Part shown: piece after piece, positions 11,196-21,475 of the stretch
How the letters are laid out: each line of letters begins with the position of its first letter
How positions within the stretch are numbered: position 1 is the first letter of the stretch
NCBI GenBank assembly: GCA_022494885.1
Contig: JAGVSM010002405.1
Coordinates: forward strand, 62,001-126,000
Origin: Micrasema longulum
Taxonomy: Eukaryota; Arthropoda; Insecta; Trichoptera; Brachycentridae
Reading direction: 5' to 3'
Length of the DNA stretch: 64,000 bases
Notes under the pieces: generated by a model
Told to the model about the DNA's origin: nothing
The model's input: only the letters and a program-made list of their open reading frames with translations
Database searches by the model: none
Translations under genes and position numbers: made by a program

Positions 11196-12035
11196 TAATA
11201 TAACTCATATACACACAGTTTAAACGGTTGTTATAAGATATAAGTTCAAAATATCGTATAGTTGTTATTTTTAAACATTATTTGATTGGATTTTTTGGTT
11301 AAAATAATAGAAAATTGAATAAGTTCATGCTGTTTCCCAACATAAAGTGTAACTATTTTTACATCAGGTAACAATACAGTCGACTTCATCGTGAATCTCT
11401 TCCGTTAGACTTGAAATTACAGTATGCAAGTATGTATGTTATTCCGTCAAAGTGTAAATAACGTATTTTTTAATAGCAATAGCATAATTTACAATTTAAA
11501 CTGTGTTTTTCATCTGACCGGACACATATTAAATAAGAAACATTTTTAATAAAAATACGCTTAACTCTTAATGCACCCCTGTCGCCAAACCTCCCAATAT
11601 ATTGACTCGACTCGCACAATAAATAAACAGAGTGGCTCAAAAACTTGTCCACTTCGCACGTCCAGTGGCTGTTGTGTAAATATTTGACGGACACGTCTGT
11701 GTGAAGTGGCCCGGAGTGATTTGCTGCCCCCGTTGAGAAGGAGGTCGAAATTTCATTAGATGTCATTGGCTAGTCACGATCTAGTCATTGGCGTAGGACT
11801 CGCCTCAGCTCCTAAATCCTAAATGTGGAGGGCGAGCTGCCCAAACATAATATTATTACACTGTATAAAAGAAAAGAGATTTAACCAAAATCTGCATGTC
11901 ACTACATCAGAGCAACACTGGAAACAAAATTTCACTTTACTATTGATTGACGTGGTGTTAATTTTGTAGAACTTCATATTTAAACTTAAAATATAAAAAA
12001 TCAAACAATGATTTCAGTCTACTGAACACTTTATG
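11196..12035. other. Unassigned DNA with GC-richer patch 11560-11780
   Basis: The patch 11560-11780 is CpG-richer. A 98-codon minus frame (11470-11766) covers it, but the predicted protein has no family signature. It includes GAAGTGGCCCGG, whose inverse GGGGCCACTTCAC is at about 10249-10262. This may be an old element or regulatory DNA. Confidence 0.25.
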
Positions 12036-12203
12036 TTATTTTTACAAATATAAAAACCAAAATTTCGCGACAGTTGAAGCGCCTTGTTAGGGCATTTTTA
12101 AACGAATGTCTTATTTATTCTTTACCTAATTATTTGTTTGAAAATGCCATAACAAGGCGAAATAATTGTGACAAATTTTTTGTTTATATATTTGTAAAAA
12201 TAA
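12036..12203. mobile_element. Small palindromic MITE (168 bp)
   Basis: The left arm 12036-12099 (TTATTTTTACAAATATAAAA ... GCCTTGTTAGGGCATTTTT) is the imperfect reverse complement of the right arm 12140-12203 (AAAATGCCATAACAAGGCGA ... ATATTTGTAAAAATAA). A loop of about 40 nt separates them. There is no coding potential. Confidence 0.7.
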
Positions 12204-12211
12204 AATAATCA

Positions 12212-12400
12212 GAATCGTGACGTATAAGGGGTGTGGCCAATAGAATGACCGTTTTTGCGGGAATTGAAAATAACAAATTTAAAAATACTCCCGTAGCCAC
12301 GCCCACTTTACCCTCACTGTGAAAAATTTATATATATTATGTTAGTTTGTAATTAACCCCGAAGAAGGCATAGTATCGCCGAAACTAGTTAGTTATCAAA
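12212..12400 (+). repeat. Repeat unit shared with 29217-29305, ending in a hammerhead-like remnant
   Basis: GAATCGTGACGTATAAGGGG, then GTGGCCAATAGAATGACCG and GCGGGAATTGAAAATAAC, recur at 29217-29305. Downstream at 12359-12385 lies CCGAAGAAGGCATAGTATCG, then CCGAAACTAG. This resembles the FB2 motif (CTGANGA, stem II, GAAA), but has C at the second core position. Confidence 0.5.
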
Positions 12401-12751
12401 TTATTAAAATATAAGTGGTACATAAAAACAAAGTTATGTTTTTAATTTGTTTAAAGATAAATGAAATAAATCGAAATTTCCATGTTTGTTTGCTAACATG
12501 TGGAGCCGTGGAAATACGTGAGTATTTAGCATAGTTTGAACTATGCAAAACAACGGAAAAGGTAGTATTTTGTCTCCTTTTTTTACACGATATAATGTTG
12601 ATAAAAAGGCATTTGTTCCGCGTACACCAATTATACACCAAGTATACGTACACGATTTGATATTTTATATGTGTTAAGTTTTAATTTTACTGCTTAATAT
12701 TACTATTGTTTAATTAATTATTATGTTTCGATATCATTTAGTTTACTATGC

Positions 12752-13065
12752 GTTTAGGTAGTGCATAGAGCACTGCATTTGTACATAAAATGCAGCGTAT
12801 ATATTTAACCTATAACACAAGAAAAAGAGTTTTTCGCTTCCGGTACTTTAACAGAGACAATGATATATTGCAGGGAAAATCCACCTTTCAAATCAATATT
12901 TCGTGTTAGATTTCTCAGGAATCTAACCCAGGACCTCAATTATGATAAGAAAATACACCAATCACTACACTACGAGACGGACTTATCCCCACTCGATTTC
13001 GTATTTCAGGATTTTTACCTAAGAGTAGCCATTGTGTTATAAAACGGATTCTAGTTTTTATTTCA
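12752..13065 (-). repeat. SINE family SB, long copy with 5' head
   Basis: The 3' block (GTGCATAGAGCACTGCATTT, AAATGCAGCGTAT) is at the left and the tRNA-like part at the right (CAGGAATCTAACCCAGGACC, CACTACGAGACGGACTTA). Beyond the tRNA part comes the shared head, TCAGGATTTTTACCTAAGAG, then TAGCCATTGTG. The middle is diverged. B box on the minus strand: GGTTAGATTCC. Confidence 0.65.
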
Positions 13066-13610
13066 CAATGGAAGAAATATTTAAAAAAAATAGTTTGTTT
13101 TTATTCATGGCATTCTAAAATGTTATATTTATTAGTTTTATTTTATTGGTACAGTCCATTAATTTGTTTAGTATTAACTTTTTTACACTATTTATGTTTC
13201 TATTATTTTTATATTTTGTACGCATTTAATGTAAAATTCGTTGTTATTTTTTCTGAAATAAATATACGAAAATAAAATAGAAAAATTGGAAAATTTATAA
13301 TGATTGACAAGCACCAACTGCTTTGTGTTTTGTAAACTTTAAATAAAATTTGATTGACAATCAAAGACGTACTATAAATACCGTTGTTCTTTTTGTATTT
13401 CTATGAGAGCGTGAAAATTTAAGTTTGCTTTACAAGTGTCTCAAGTAATATATTATAATATAATACGGTGTTGATTAAACGACCAATGGTACTCGTAATT
13501 ATTGGATCACTATTTTGAGTATATTCTAATGATCGTAGACAAGCAATGAAGTTAACCCTTAAGGCAGTTTAGATAGACGATAAATATTATTAGTATTTAA
13601 AGCATTAACT
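13066..13610. other. AT-rich stretch, nothing recognised
   Basis: Low-complexity DNA with only chance frames. It runs up to the hairpin at 13621. Confidence 0.4.
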
Positions 13611-13620
13611 TTGTGTTTAA

Positions 13621-13660
13621 AAATATTTCAAAACATTTTACAAAATGTTTTGAAATATTT
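13621..13660. repeat. Perfect 40-nt hairpin (19-bp stem, 2-nt loop)
   Basis: AAATATTTCAAAACATTTT is followed by AC and then its exact reverse complement. It abuts the left end of the FB2 element and may be part of its terminus or a target-site palindrome. Confidence 0.85.
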
Positions 13661-13673
13661 GCATATAACCACT

Positions 13674-13726
13674 TACCGACTTTTCTTTGTCTGCCGGTTT
13701 CGAGACATGCCCGTCTCTTCGTCAGG
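13674..13726 (-). ncRNA. Hammerhead-ribozyme-like motif, FB2 left arm
   Basis: On the minus strand: core CTGACGA (13719-13725), stem II AGACG/TGTCT with loop GGCA, core GAAA, then stem III built from ACCG and GAC against GTC and GGT around an internal bulge, ending GGTA. This satisfies the CUGANGA...GAAA...UH consensus of the hammerhead core (H17 would be A). A convincing stem I between the flanks is not visible, so catalytic activity is doubtful. Confidence 0.35.
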
Positions 13727-13954
13727 AAACAAATTAAACCAACATGCAAAACCTACTATACACCTTCACCATAGTTGTTGCACAAACATATAAAACCAAC
13801 ACGACATGCATTTTAATAGGCACATGCACTGATAATGACAAACATTTATTAATTAAATTATTAAAATATTCAGTATTATTTGAGAAATAGTTGAAAAAAG
13901 GAAGAGGGGAGTGAAGGTATATAGTGGGTTTTATATGTTGATTTAATTAGTGTC

Positions 13955-14007
13955 CTGATGAAAAGACGAGTACGTCTCGAAACCGGTAGACTTGGAAAAG
14001 TCGGTTA
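13955..14007 (+). ncRNA. Hammerhead-ribozyme-like motif, FB2 right arm
   Basis: Core CTGATGA (13955-13961), stem II AGACG-AGTA-CGTCT, core GAAA, stem III ACCG plus GACTT against AAGTC plus GGTT with a GTA bulge and GGAA loop, then the UH position. Compared with the left arm, one stem II pair changes from G-U to G-C. Stem I is not evident, as in the other arm. Penelope-like elements are known to carry such ribozymes; whether this is one is inference. Confidence 0.4.
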
Positions 14008-14746
14008 GTGGTTATATACAAATATTTAATAACATTTAGACGATTAATAATTTAAGATATTTTTTTATCTGATTATTTACAAAAAACCCAAAAGATGGAA
14101 GAATTTCGAAATGAAAATCGAAAATTTCGAAAACACTAACTTGACGATTTTCTTGTTATTTAAATCCTACGAAATATTTTAATTTGATTTTTAAATATAT
14201 TTTAAAATTGTTTTAAACTTAAACTGAAAATTTCTGTAAAACTTCTAAATCTTCGGTAAAAAGAAATGTTTATTTTTTAAAAATAGTTAAACCAAACACG
14301 TGTGAATATTATTCATATTTAAAAGATTGACTTTGACATGTTTTACATGTTTTAAAACCGGTGGGAATACAAGTAGATATTTTGGAGAGTGGTTATATAC
14401 AAATATTTAATATCACTAAGCAAATATGATCATATCATAAGTTTTGTTGAAGGCAACATTTCCATATATGTTAATAAAATAAAATAAAATGAATCAAGCA
14501 ATAGTAAAGGATTGCACGGTTCAGCTCGTGTTATATTAAACACATCCTCTGGATCAACTAAAGTTTTATTATTTATTATAAATACTCCTGAAAAAATATT
14601 TTTAATTCAAACGCTGTTGTCACAAATAAATTAAAGCCCACTGCACTGTATAATAATATTATCAATACCAGTAATAATATTAGTTTATTTTCTGTTCCCG
14701 TTGAACAAGTTTTCATTTTCTAATGGATTTTTTTCTTTTGTTTCAG

Positions 14747-14792
14747 GTAAATAATCATTCCAACGATGGATTTTCTATTAGCAAAAAAACAG
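14747..14792 (+). CDS. Candidate host coding exon A (46 nt)
   Basis: A strong acceptor (TTTTTTTCTTTTGTTTCAG) ends at 14746 and a CAG|GTATTG donor follows 14792. Of the three frames only one is open; it reads VNNHSNDGFSISKKT and leaves one extra base (g). Candidate exon B (44410-44519) opens with two bases (gt) before its only open frame, so the two join in phase through a GGT glycine codon. The peptide is hydrophilic and I do not recognise it. An intron of about 29.6 kb filled with transposons would lie between them. The exon is short, so chance cannot be excluded. Confidence 0.4.
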
Positions 14793-14851
14793 GTATTGTA
14801 AAAAAAAAATTGAAAAATGGTAATGTTCAGTGTACGTAAGTAATTACACAA

Positions 14852-15000
14852 CCGGTTGTGGTTCGGGATGCTGTTGTAGTGTCGTAATCTCACGAATCAA
14901 AGGTCTGTGGTTCGTGTCCCGCTCTGTCACTTTTTGATTCCCATTTTCCATGACTAAGCTTATAAATATTTATGTCTTTGAAAATGGTTTAAAAAGTGAA
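14852..15000 (+). repeat. SINE family SA copy
   Basis: Starts CCGGTTGTGGTTCGGGATGC. The A-box region is TGTTGTAGTGTCG, and the diverged B box is GTGGTTCGTGTCCC. The body block TTGATTCCCATTTTCCATG matches the other SA copies. It lies just downstream of candidate exon A. Confidence 0.7.
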
Positions 15001-15083
15001 TTTTTAGTAAATAACAAGGAAATGTAATATTTAAAAATAAAAAAAAAGGTGAAACGTTAATGAACTTTAGGTGTGCTTAAAAA

Positions 15084-15390
15084 ATCATCATTATCAAACA
15101 CCTATCCGCATCTGATGGTGCATCGGGCACTGCATTGGTAAAGTATGTAGCTTATCTCGATCACATGTTACAGAAAGGCAAGGTAATCAGTCTTACGCTT
15201 AATGTGCAGTCCAGGGACATAAAAAAAATATGAACATATATTTTATCGCAATCTTCCCAGGAATCGAACCCGGGACATATTACACTACGAGGCGGACTAA
15301 TCCCCAGATGATTTCCTTTTTTGGATTTTTACCTGACAATATAGGCTTCTAGTCAAATACGTTCATTCAGAATTCTGGTCTGGTAATTCG
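15084..15390 (-). repeat. SINE family SB, near full-length with head
   Basis: The 3' end is at the left (ATCATCATTATC simple tail). The body has the GGTGCATCGGGCACTGCATT and GTAATCAGTCTTACGC blocks. A tRNA-like part follows with B box GGGTTCGATTCC on the minus strand (15255-15274) and CACTACGAGGCGGACTAATC. The 5' head GGATTTTTACCTGACAATAT and a diverged GTCAAATACGTTC...TTCTGGTCT extend to about 15390. Confidence 0.75.
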
Positions 15391-15539
15391 CACATCAAAG
15401 GAAAGTGGTGTTGCTAAGCCTTGGTGTAAAAATTGTCAAACGTAGCGCCTACCTATTAACAATCCTATCACTCTCGTCTGATTAAATTGATGCAGCGAAT
15501 AACCTTTAAATAAGCGACGGTGAAAGAAATTAAAAAATA

Positions 15540-15720
15540 AACATAATAATAAACCATTTATTTATTTTTTATATTATTTTATTATATTTATATAAACGGC
15601 ACATAGTGCCTTTTACATATTAGTTGCTAACACAATCATTTACATACATGTAAGTAGAATTATAAGTAAAATATAGCATTTTAAACAAATTCATAATGAA
15701 CATTTTTTTACAAATAAGGA
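15540..15720 (-). repeat. Probable LINE 3' tail, minus sense
   Basis: A TTTA/TTTTAT-rich run is followed by ATATAAACGGCACATAGTGC and CTTTTACATATTAG. The shape (A-rich tail read on the minus strand, then UTR) matches the other LINE ends in the window, but there is no coding part or second copy. Confidence 0.35.
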
Positions 15721-17685
15721 AGTCTTAAAAAGATAAACAATATAAAAATTTTGTTACGAGTAATAGAAATATTAATAAAAAAATAAGTAATTTGTAATAA
15801 TACTACATAACGAAAAAAATAATATTTTTTATTTCATGTATTATTATTAAAAATTACTACTAAGGTAAATAGTAAAGAAATTTAAACAACTTGAACAATA
15901 CTAAACGTTAAAATAAAATGGTTTTCTAGAACTATAAGGTACTAGCTTCTCCCTACCCATGAAATACAGGAGATGGGCCGTCCTGTATGAACTAAACTTC
16001 ACATGCAATAGGTCATCAACGTCTTTTTACTTATTGCCTGGAGTGTGAAGTCTATTGATAACTGCATTTTTACCATATTATGAAGTCGAAGTATTGTTAC
16101 CAAAGTTTTGGTAGATTTTTCGGTACATTAACATTGATAAGTAATAAAATTGTGATATTATTAAATTTAAAAAAAATATTATAATGGCGGAGGTTATTTT
16201 GATACAAGTAAATACAATTTTTGCTACCTTTGTGTTTGCAACATGGTCATAAGAATTATTGACAATATTCGACAAAAGCCCTCCGTATAACTTGCTTAAC
16301 TCACAGTTAAAGGAGTTGAGTTAAATTCAATTAAAATCGAAATACGAAATTAAAAATATCAAAAGAGTAACTCGTTTATTGACACAAAAACATTGCGGTT
16401 TCGAGTTTGTAGAAGAATGTACATATTTTCAGTGGTTATTTGTCCATAGAAACGTACTTTTCATCTGCCTGGAAACAGATAAATCTTCAATAGTATTATG
16501 ATGTTTCTTTCAAATGTACTCGTAAAATGTAACGCATAATTGTATTGTACCATTTTTAAATAGGTACCATACCTCTCTGATTAATTCTACCAGAATTGTT
16601 GGTTTGTACAGTTAGTAATAAGCTCGTCCATTTGTCTGTGAGGCCTCTGGGAAGCGCAGATAAAACTAATTGCAAAATGCATCTGTTGGCCCCTCGCCCA
16701 GCGCGCCCGATTCACAAATTTGATATCTGCGAATAGATGCGAGGATTTTTTGTTTTCTTACGCCGCGCCAGCATAGTGCGCTTACCATAGAGAAGCGAAC
16801 AGTTCATAACGTAACATGATTCGTCTTGTTATATTCGCCCATCCGTTTACTCCCACATCTGATACTCAGTAATTTGAGGTATTACATACGTCATGCTTTG
16901 AATGAACGCAATTTAATCACGTCTGCAATTAATGCAATTTTCATTGAAAAGGAGAGATGATATCACGTTGAATTTTTATTAGCATTGGAATGCAACACAT
17001 AGTTTAAAACGCGCCATAGTTTAATACGCATTTCGGATACATAATACGTAAAACTGTACTAAAAAACTATGCACTATACAACTTCATTATAATACTAAAT
17101 ATAAATATATACTATATTACAATAATGCAAAACGTTAAAGTATTTTTGTCTTTTTAATTCAGTCAACTACGTTTATTGCCACCGTTAATAATAATACGCA
17201 TCGAAAAACGAGGGAATAAAAAACAAAGATTTAATTTTTAACCTAATAACGTAACTTTTATAACTAAACATAAAAATTAATCAAAAATATTTTTATAACT
17301 TAAATAATGTAAAGCGTGTTTTTAAGGTTTCTAATTTTTTTATAATAAAATGAAAACCCGGTAGAAAATTTGAGTGAGACATTTGTGTCACATTGTGTTA
17401 CAATGCCTCAAAAGTATTCTCAAATAAATATAAAATATTTTAAAACAATTGTTTTACTTATTGTAACAAAATGCAGATACGTACTAAATAGCATATACAA
17501 ATATTACATACTTTGAGAAAGGCCGCAAATATTAAAATAAATTATTTAAAAAATTATGTGCGCAAAAAGTATTGAACAATTTTAAATAATATGTAGCCGA
17601 AATAACTTTGTTTTAAGTGTAAGATACCTAACTGTGTCAACGTTTGCATGCATAAACATGTATTGAAAATGAAATACAATATATA
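15721..17685. other. Mostly AT-rich DNA; GC-richer patch at 16620-16850
   Basis: No protein motif is seen. The patch 16620-16850 combines GATA (AGATAAAAC), a TAATTGCAAAATGCAT octamer-like cluster and CpG-richer DNA (CCCAGCGCGCCCGATTC). It has no open frame, so a regulatory element is more likely than an exon. The remainder is low complexity. Confidence 0.3.
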
Positions 17686-17689
17686 TTTT

Positions 17690-17830
17690 TTTTCATACAA
17701 ACACAAATGTATTACAAAACAATAATAATAACGTATTCCTAACTCTATGGGGCCAAAAACCCTGTGTTGAGTTGGGACACAACATGATGGAAAGTGAAAG
17801 CATGTACATTATTAAATAAATTGAAATTAA
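17690..17830 (-). repeat. LINE 3' tail family T, minus sense
   Basis: CCTAACTCTATGGGGCCAAA and GTGTTGAGTTGGGACACAAC, then GTGAAAGCATGTACATTATT, match the copy at 3480-3625. Confidence 0.6.
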
Positions 17831-18029
17831 AAATGATTACTAAAGGTTTTTCACTAAAGGTCAACTAAATTTTTTAATCTCCATACAAAGGTCTTCATTA
17901 CGGTCAAAACGTCTGGGAAGTTGCATCGCCCGGTCAACAATGAATGATTCAGCAATTTGTCCCAGCGCATTGAGGGGATAATTTGACTCCGGTGTATAAC
18001 GCTGGCTTCCTTTGCAGGTGATTTGAAAG

Positions 18030-18250
18030 GTAAACATTTACCGACGCGTCACGCTCCCGTTGGCCGCGCCCTGCAATACCTCAGTACCTGCCTGCTACCT
18101 GCCCCGGGCCTGTCCACTATGCAGATGGCAGGACGGACGCTAACGAGCCGTACACGAAAAGAGTAGCTCACGAATTTAGAGCCTTTAAAAATGTTTGAAT
18201 ACTTACAGTGCCTAACTAGCGCTGCTTCCGCTAAGGGGTGCCACAATTTT
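18030..18250 (-). other. GC-rich patch with a strong minus-strand donor site
   Basis: The patch has high GC and CpG content within AT-rich DNA. On the minus strand GCGCTAGTTAGGCACT is followed by a consensus donor GTAAGTATT at 18213-18205. A frame is open up to the donor (ending AEAALVRH). No convincing acceptor lies upstream, so it could be a first exon of a minus-strand gene or a cryptic site. Confidence 0.25.
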
Positions 18251-18424
18251 TAAAAATTAAATATGAAAAAAGTGAAATCTAACGAAAGGGATTTCCCTTT
18301 AATTAAGAAAATCTCTATTTTCAAAAATTTGTCGACACATACGGAAAATTTACTCCTTTGGAGCCTTATACGAAGAATAAACGGATATACTAAGGTTAAG
18401 AAATATGGATGTTTTTTTAAAAAA

Positions 18425-18880
18425 AAATTTTTTAAGGGAGTTTCTTTATTATTTACCTTGCTTATAATATACAAGGTTTATATTTCAAAAAGTGGATTTT
18501 TCTGCAATTAAATATCTTAAAGTTTATGTTAACTATTGGGATCAGGAGGGATATATTAATGTGGGCTAATCAGGAACTTCTCAGCATTTGCTCACGTGGA
18601 GAGGAAACCACTTAAAACTCTTCAGGAGAAGCCGGCCTGTTAGCAGTAGTCAACAGGCCTTCCGTTCCACTAGAGGAGTGTTCGGCATTTTGTTCCCTAC
18701 TTTGGTTTATTTTACCAATTTCCTTCGCTACATTTATCATGTATGATACTACCTCTCGTGTGAGTTCTTTATTACCTATCACCGATGGGATGTCGCATAG
18801 ATCTTCACCCAGACCTCTGCATCGCGCCTCCAGCTGAAATATGGATTTTAAAACATATTTACTTTTCATTTTTATTTATT
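18425..18880 (-). pseudogene. R1/LOA-like LINE 3' end
   Basis: The minus frame 18612-18869 reads QLEARCRGLGEDLCDIP, then ELTREVVSYMINVAKEIGKI and ends near NRPASPEEF. The same DNA recurs at 40430-41045, where the upstream part of the reading frame shows YLHRFKLSEIDSCPCDD. That is the C-terminal Cys-rich region of R1/LOA/I-group reverse transcriptases. Here only the very end and the 3' UTR (ACCTTGCTTATAATATACAA block) are kept. Confidence 0.6.
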
Positions 18881-19396
18881 ATTTATACCTTTTGTCTCCT
18901 CAAGTCGTTTTAAAAAAAAACTATTTTAAGCCAATCAATAATTTTATAAAAACCCTAATATATTGTCATTAATTATATAAAATACAATGCACCAACTTAG
19001 CCTTAATTATATGGGAATCTATTCAAATGTGCAATATGTATAATCATGATCTCGGCTGATATGGCCAGTGGGTCATCTTAAGTCAGGAGTGATAACATCG
19101 CTTGCTTTTTGAATATATGCCTTTGCTGTAGGAAAACATCGACAGTATTGTTTGGTCAGTTTTTTTAAACTGTTCTGAGGATCCTTGGCATAGTGGAAAA
19201 TAATCAGACGTTGGTCCTCTAATTTTCCAAAGCAAAGACAGCATTGGTACGCAAGTTACGGTGAAGTACATTAAGGTTAATCTGAGCAAGGATGTCATGG
19301 GCATTTATATAGTAAGACATTATTTTATACTAGAATATTAAACCAGCCAAAACCCATCTGAATTGTAAACTGAAAATGTGAAAGTATATCATAATA
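18881..19396. other. Unassigned DNA
   Basis: No motif is recognised. It ends at the TA target dinucleotide of the pogo-type element. Confidence 0.35.
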
Positions 19397-21166
19397 CAGT
19401 AGAACTTCAACTATACGAACTGAGACTATCTGAATCGCTGATTATCCGAATCGTTTTCTGAATTTTAGAAAAAAAATAAGACGGAAAGGTACTGCGATTC
19501 ACACAATAACAACTTGGCTGGCCGAAAACGGATGATAACAGTCAAACAGCTTACGTTGACCGATATGTCTTTGGAAAGCGTCTTGATTTTATAACAATGT
19601 TTTTTTTTAAACATTATTTTTGTTTATATTGTTTATTAGTTAAAGTATATCTGGGTGTTCAAATTTTATTTTTTCAACTACCCAAAATAAATACACTGCA
19701 TTACATGTTTAGCAAGCAATGACTTTCATTTACAGTACGGTATGTACTATGTACATACTGTACTAATGTACAAAACTTGTAACTATGCTTAGCATGTAAA
19801 AGTGTTGCCTTTTCATTGAATTAATTAAAAGCTCTTTTTCTTTAAAAATAGTTTTTACTCCAATTTTCAACGTACTAACTGTAATTAATATTCTTTTTTC
19901 GGAAAAAAAACCAAAATTTCAGTTCTGGTCCCAATTGAGGACCGTTTTTACAAAGTGAAATTTCTACAAAATAAACCAAATGCTTTTTTTTATTTCAATG
20001 TATTCTTTCATGTTAGATTTATCGATTAGTGAAAAACAAAACGATATATGTGCAAAGTTGTAGCTGTTCAAATATCGTGATTTTTTACAAAACTAAATAA
20101 CTACACGACATAGAGTTTTCACAAAGCGAAATATAAACATATTTTTTTCGGTTAACTTTTTAAAATCGAAAAAAATCAAACATAACATGATTTCGGCCAA
20201 GAAAAAAGAAGTATAATAATAATAAAAAATAACATATTTAAAATTTGGTTTACCTCTTCGTTCTCATTCTCAAGGCACTCTCTTAATACCCATACACAAT
20301 TCCTCTTTCTTCTCTAACTCATATAGTGTCCATGCGGCTCGACTGTGGAATCATCTCCCATCCACCATCAAAGATGTTACTACATTATCTCTGTTTAAAT
20401 CACGTCTGAAGAAACATCTCCTTTCTCTTCCTTAATCTCTCCTCCTTTCCTTTTTCCTTTTTCCGCTTTCCGCCTTTTTCCCTTTTCCCATTGAGTAATA
20501 GTTTTGATTTAAGGTAATTTATAAACAAATACGTTTATTTCTATTTTTATATACTTTTAACTTTTTAATATTTTTTTTTTCCATTGAATATGTTCTGTAA
20601 CTTGAATTATAAAAATAAAACTTATATTTTATTGGTTGGTTGGTAGAAATTGCCATTTGGCAATAAGCCCGCCAATGTTCAAATAACATTATGTACAAAA
20701 AGTCAAATAAATAAATAAAAATTTATTTTGTTATCACTTTATTTGTGCTATTATGTATGTAAAAAATATATAGGAGGTAAATACCCAAATGTGTATATTT
20801 ACATAGGTACTTAGATATGTCAGTAGACATCTAATTTTACAAAAAAAAAAATTAAAATGATTTCATGCAAAAGTAAACTTATTTAATTCCCAACATAAGT
20901 CAATTTTCCATACATTCCTATCACAAAAATATGTAGATATTTATTTTTTCTGAAAATTCGTGAATTTAAAACATTTTTATAAATAATTTTACTGATTCTA
21001 CATTATTGATTTTTACTACATGTGTAAGGATTTTATAAATCTATAACATGTAATTTTTTAAAATTTGAAATCTTGATAGTTTTTTCTCTTGAAAAATTTA
21101 CATTTTGTAGATATTTCGCTTTGTTAAAACGGTCATCAATTGATTCAGATAGTTGGAGTTCTACTG
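19397..21166. mobile_element. Pogo/Tigger-type DNA transposon, non-autonomous, 1770 bp
   Basis: The left end CAGTAGAACTTCAACTATAC and the right end (reverse complement CAGTAGAACTCCAACTATCT) are terminal inverted repeats, both flanked by TA (19395-19396 and 21167-21168). CAGTNGAACCTC...TAT.CGAA-type ends with a TA duplication are typical of pogo/Tigger elements. A second inverted block (ATTGAGGACCGTTTTTACAA on the left, against a GATGACCGTTTTAACAAAGC-type block on the right) lies about 490 nt further in on the left than on the right, so the left arm has gained DNA. ACAAAGCGAAAT is repeated inside at about 20127. No transposase frame survives. A LINE (20246-20720) is nested within it. Confidence 0.75.
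20246..20720 (+). pseudogene. Jockey-like LINE (family LB) 3' end, nested in the pogo element
   Basis: The frame reads SYSVHAARLWNHLPSTIKDV, then TTLSLFKSRLKKHLLSLP and a stop. This is the conserved C-terminal segment of Jockey/CR1-type reverse transcriptase polyproteins (usual form 'R.ARLWN.LP...F+.+LK+HL'). The 3' UTR holds the hairpin ATTGCC-ATTT-GGCAAT before AAGCCCGCC, and ends in AAATAAATAAATAAAA. Sister copies are at 59423-59741 and 59918-61066. Confidence 0.8.
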
Positions 21167-21168
21167 TA

Positions 21169-21475
21169 GTTAATTATAAAAGTATTTAATTCCATTTCTT
21201 AATATTTACGATTGTATAAATTTACATCGAATCAATTTAATCCGCATTATATGAATATTATAATTAGAAGACCATAAAAAAATGCTAATTTGTATTTAAA
21301 ATTAATAAAGGATGCCCACATTAAATAAGAAAATTAATACATGAGGCATTCATCATCAGAATGATATCAATTATGTACATTTTTTTCTCAAAGGTTGATT
21401 TTTGGAAAATAAACAGTGAAACCGATGAAAAAATTGAATTTTTACAGTTTTATTCAGTTACATGAAGACGGTGTA
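21169..21475. other. AT-rich DNA, nothing recognised
   Basis: No feature is seen. Minus-strand AATAAA lies at about 21444, downstream of the coding-like relic that ends at 21559. Confidence 0.35.

Larger units (their letters stand above)
13661..14030. mobile_element. Foldback element FB2, palindromic copy with hammerhead-like arms
   Basis: The left arm starts GCATATAACCACTTACCGAC. The right arm ends GTCGGTTAGTGGTTATATAC, and the inner parts also pair (CACCTTCACCATAG/GTGAAGGTATATAG region; ACATGCAAAACCTACTATAC against the reverse of GTATATAGTGGGTTTTATAT). The arms are about 120-130 nt with a non-complementary centre of about 100 nt. Each arm carries an outward-reading hammerhead-like motif (see separate entries). 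It encodes no protein. A related half copy is at 59118-59300, and an end-only fragment GTGGTTATATACAAATATTT is at about 14390. Confidence 0.7.

Noticed and set aside
10249..11716. Inverted GGGGCCACTTCAC / GTGAAGTGGCCCGG pair, 1.45 kb apart
   Set aside because: Only 13-14 bp match and no further arm pairing or target duplication is seen; probably chance in two GC-richer patches.
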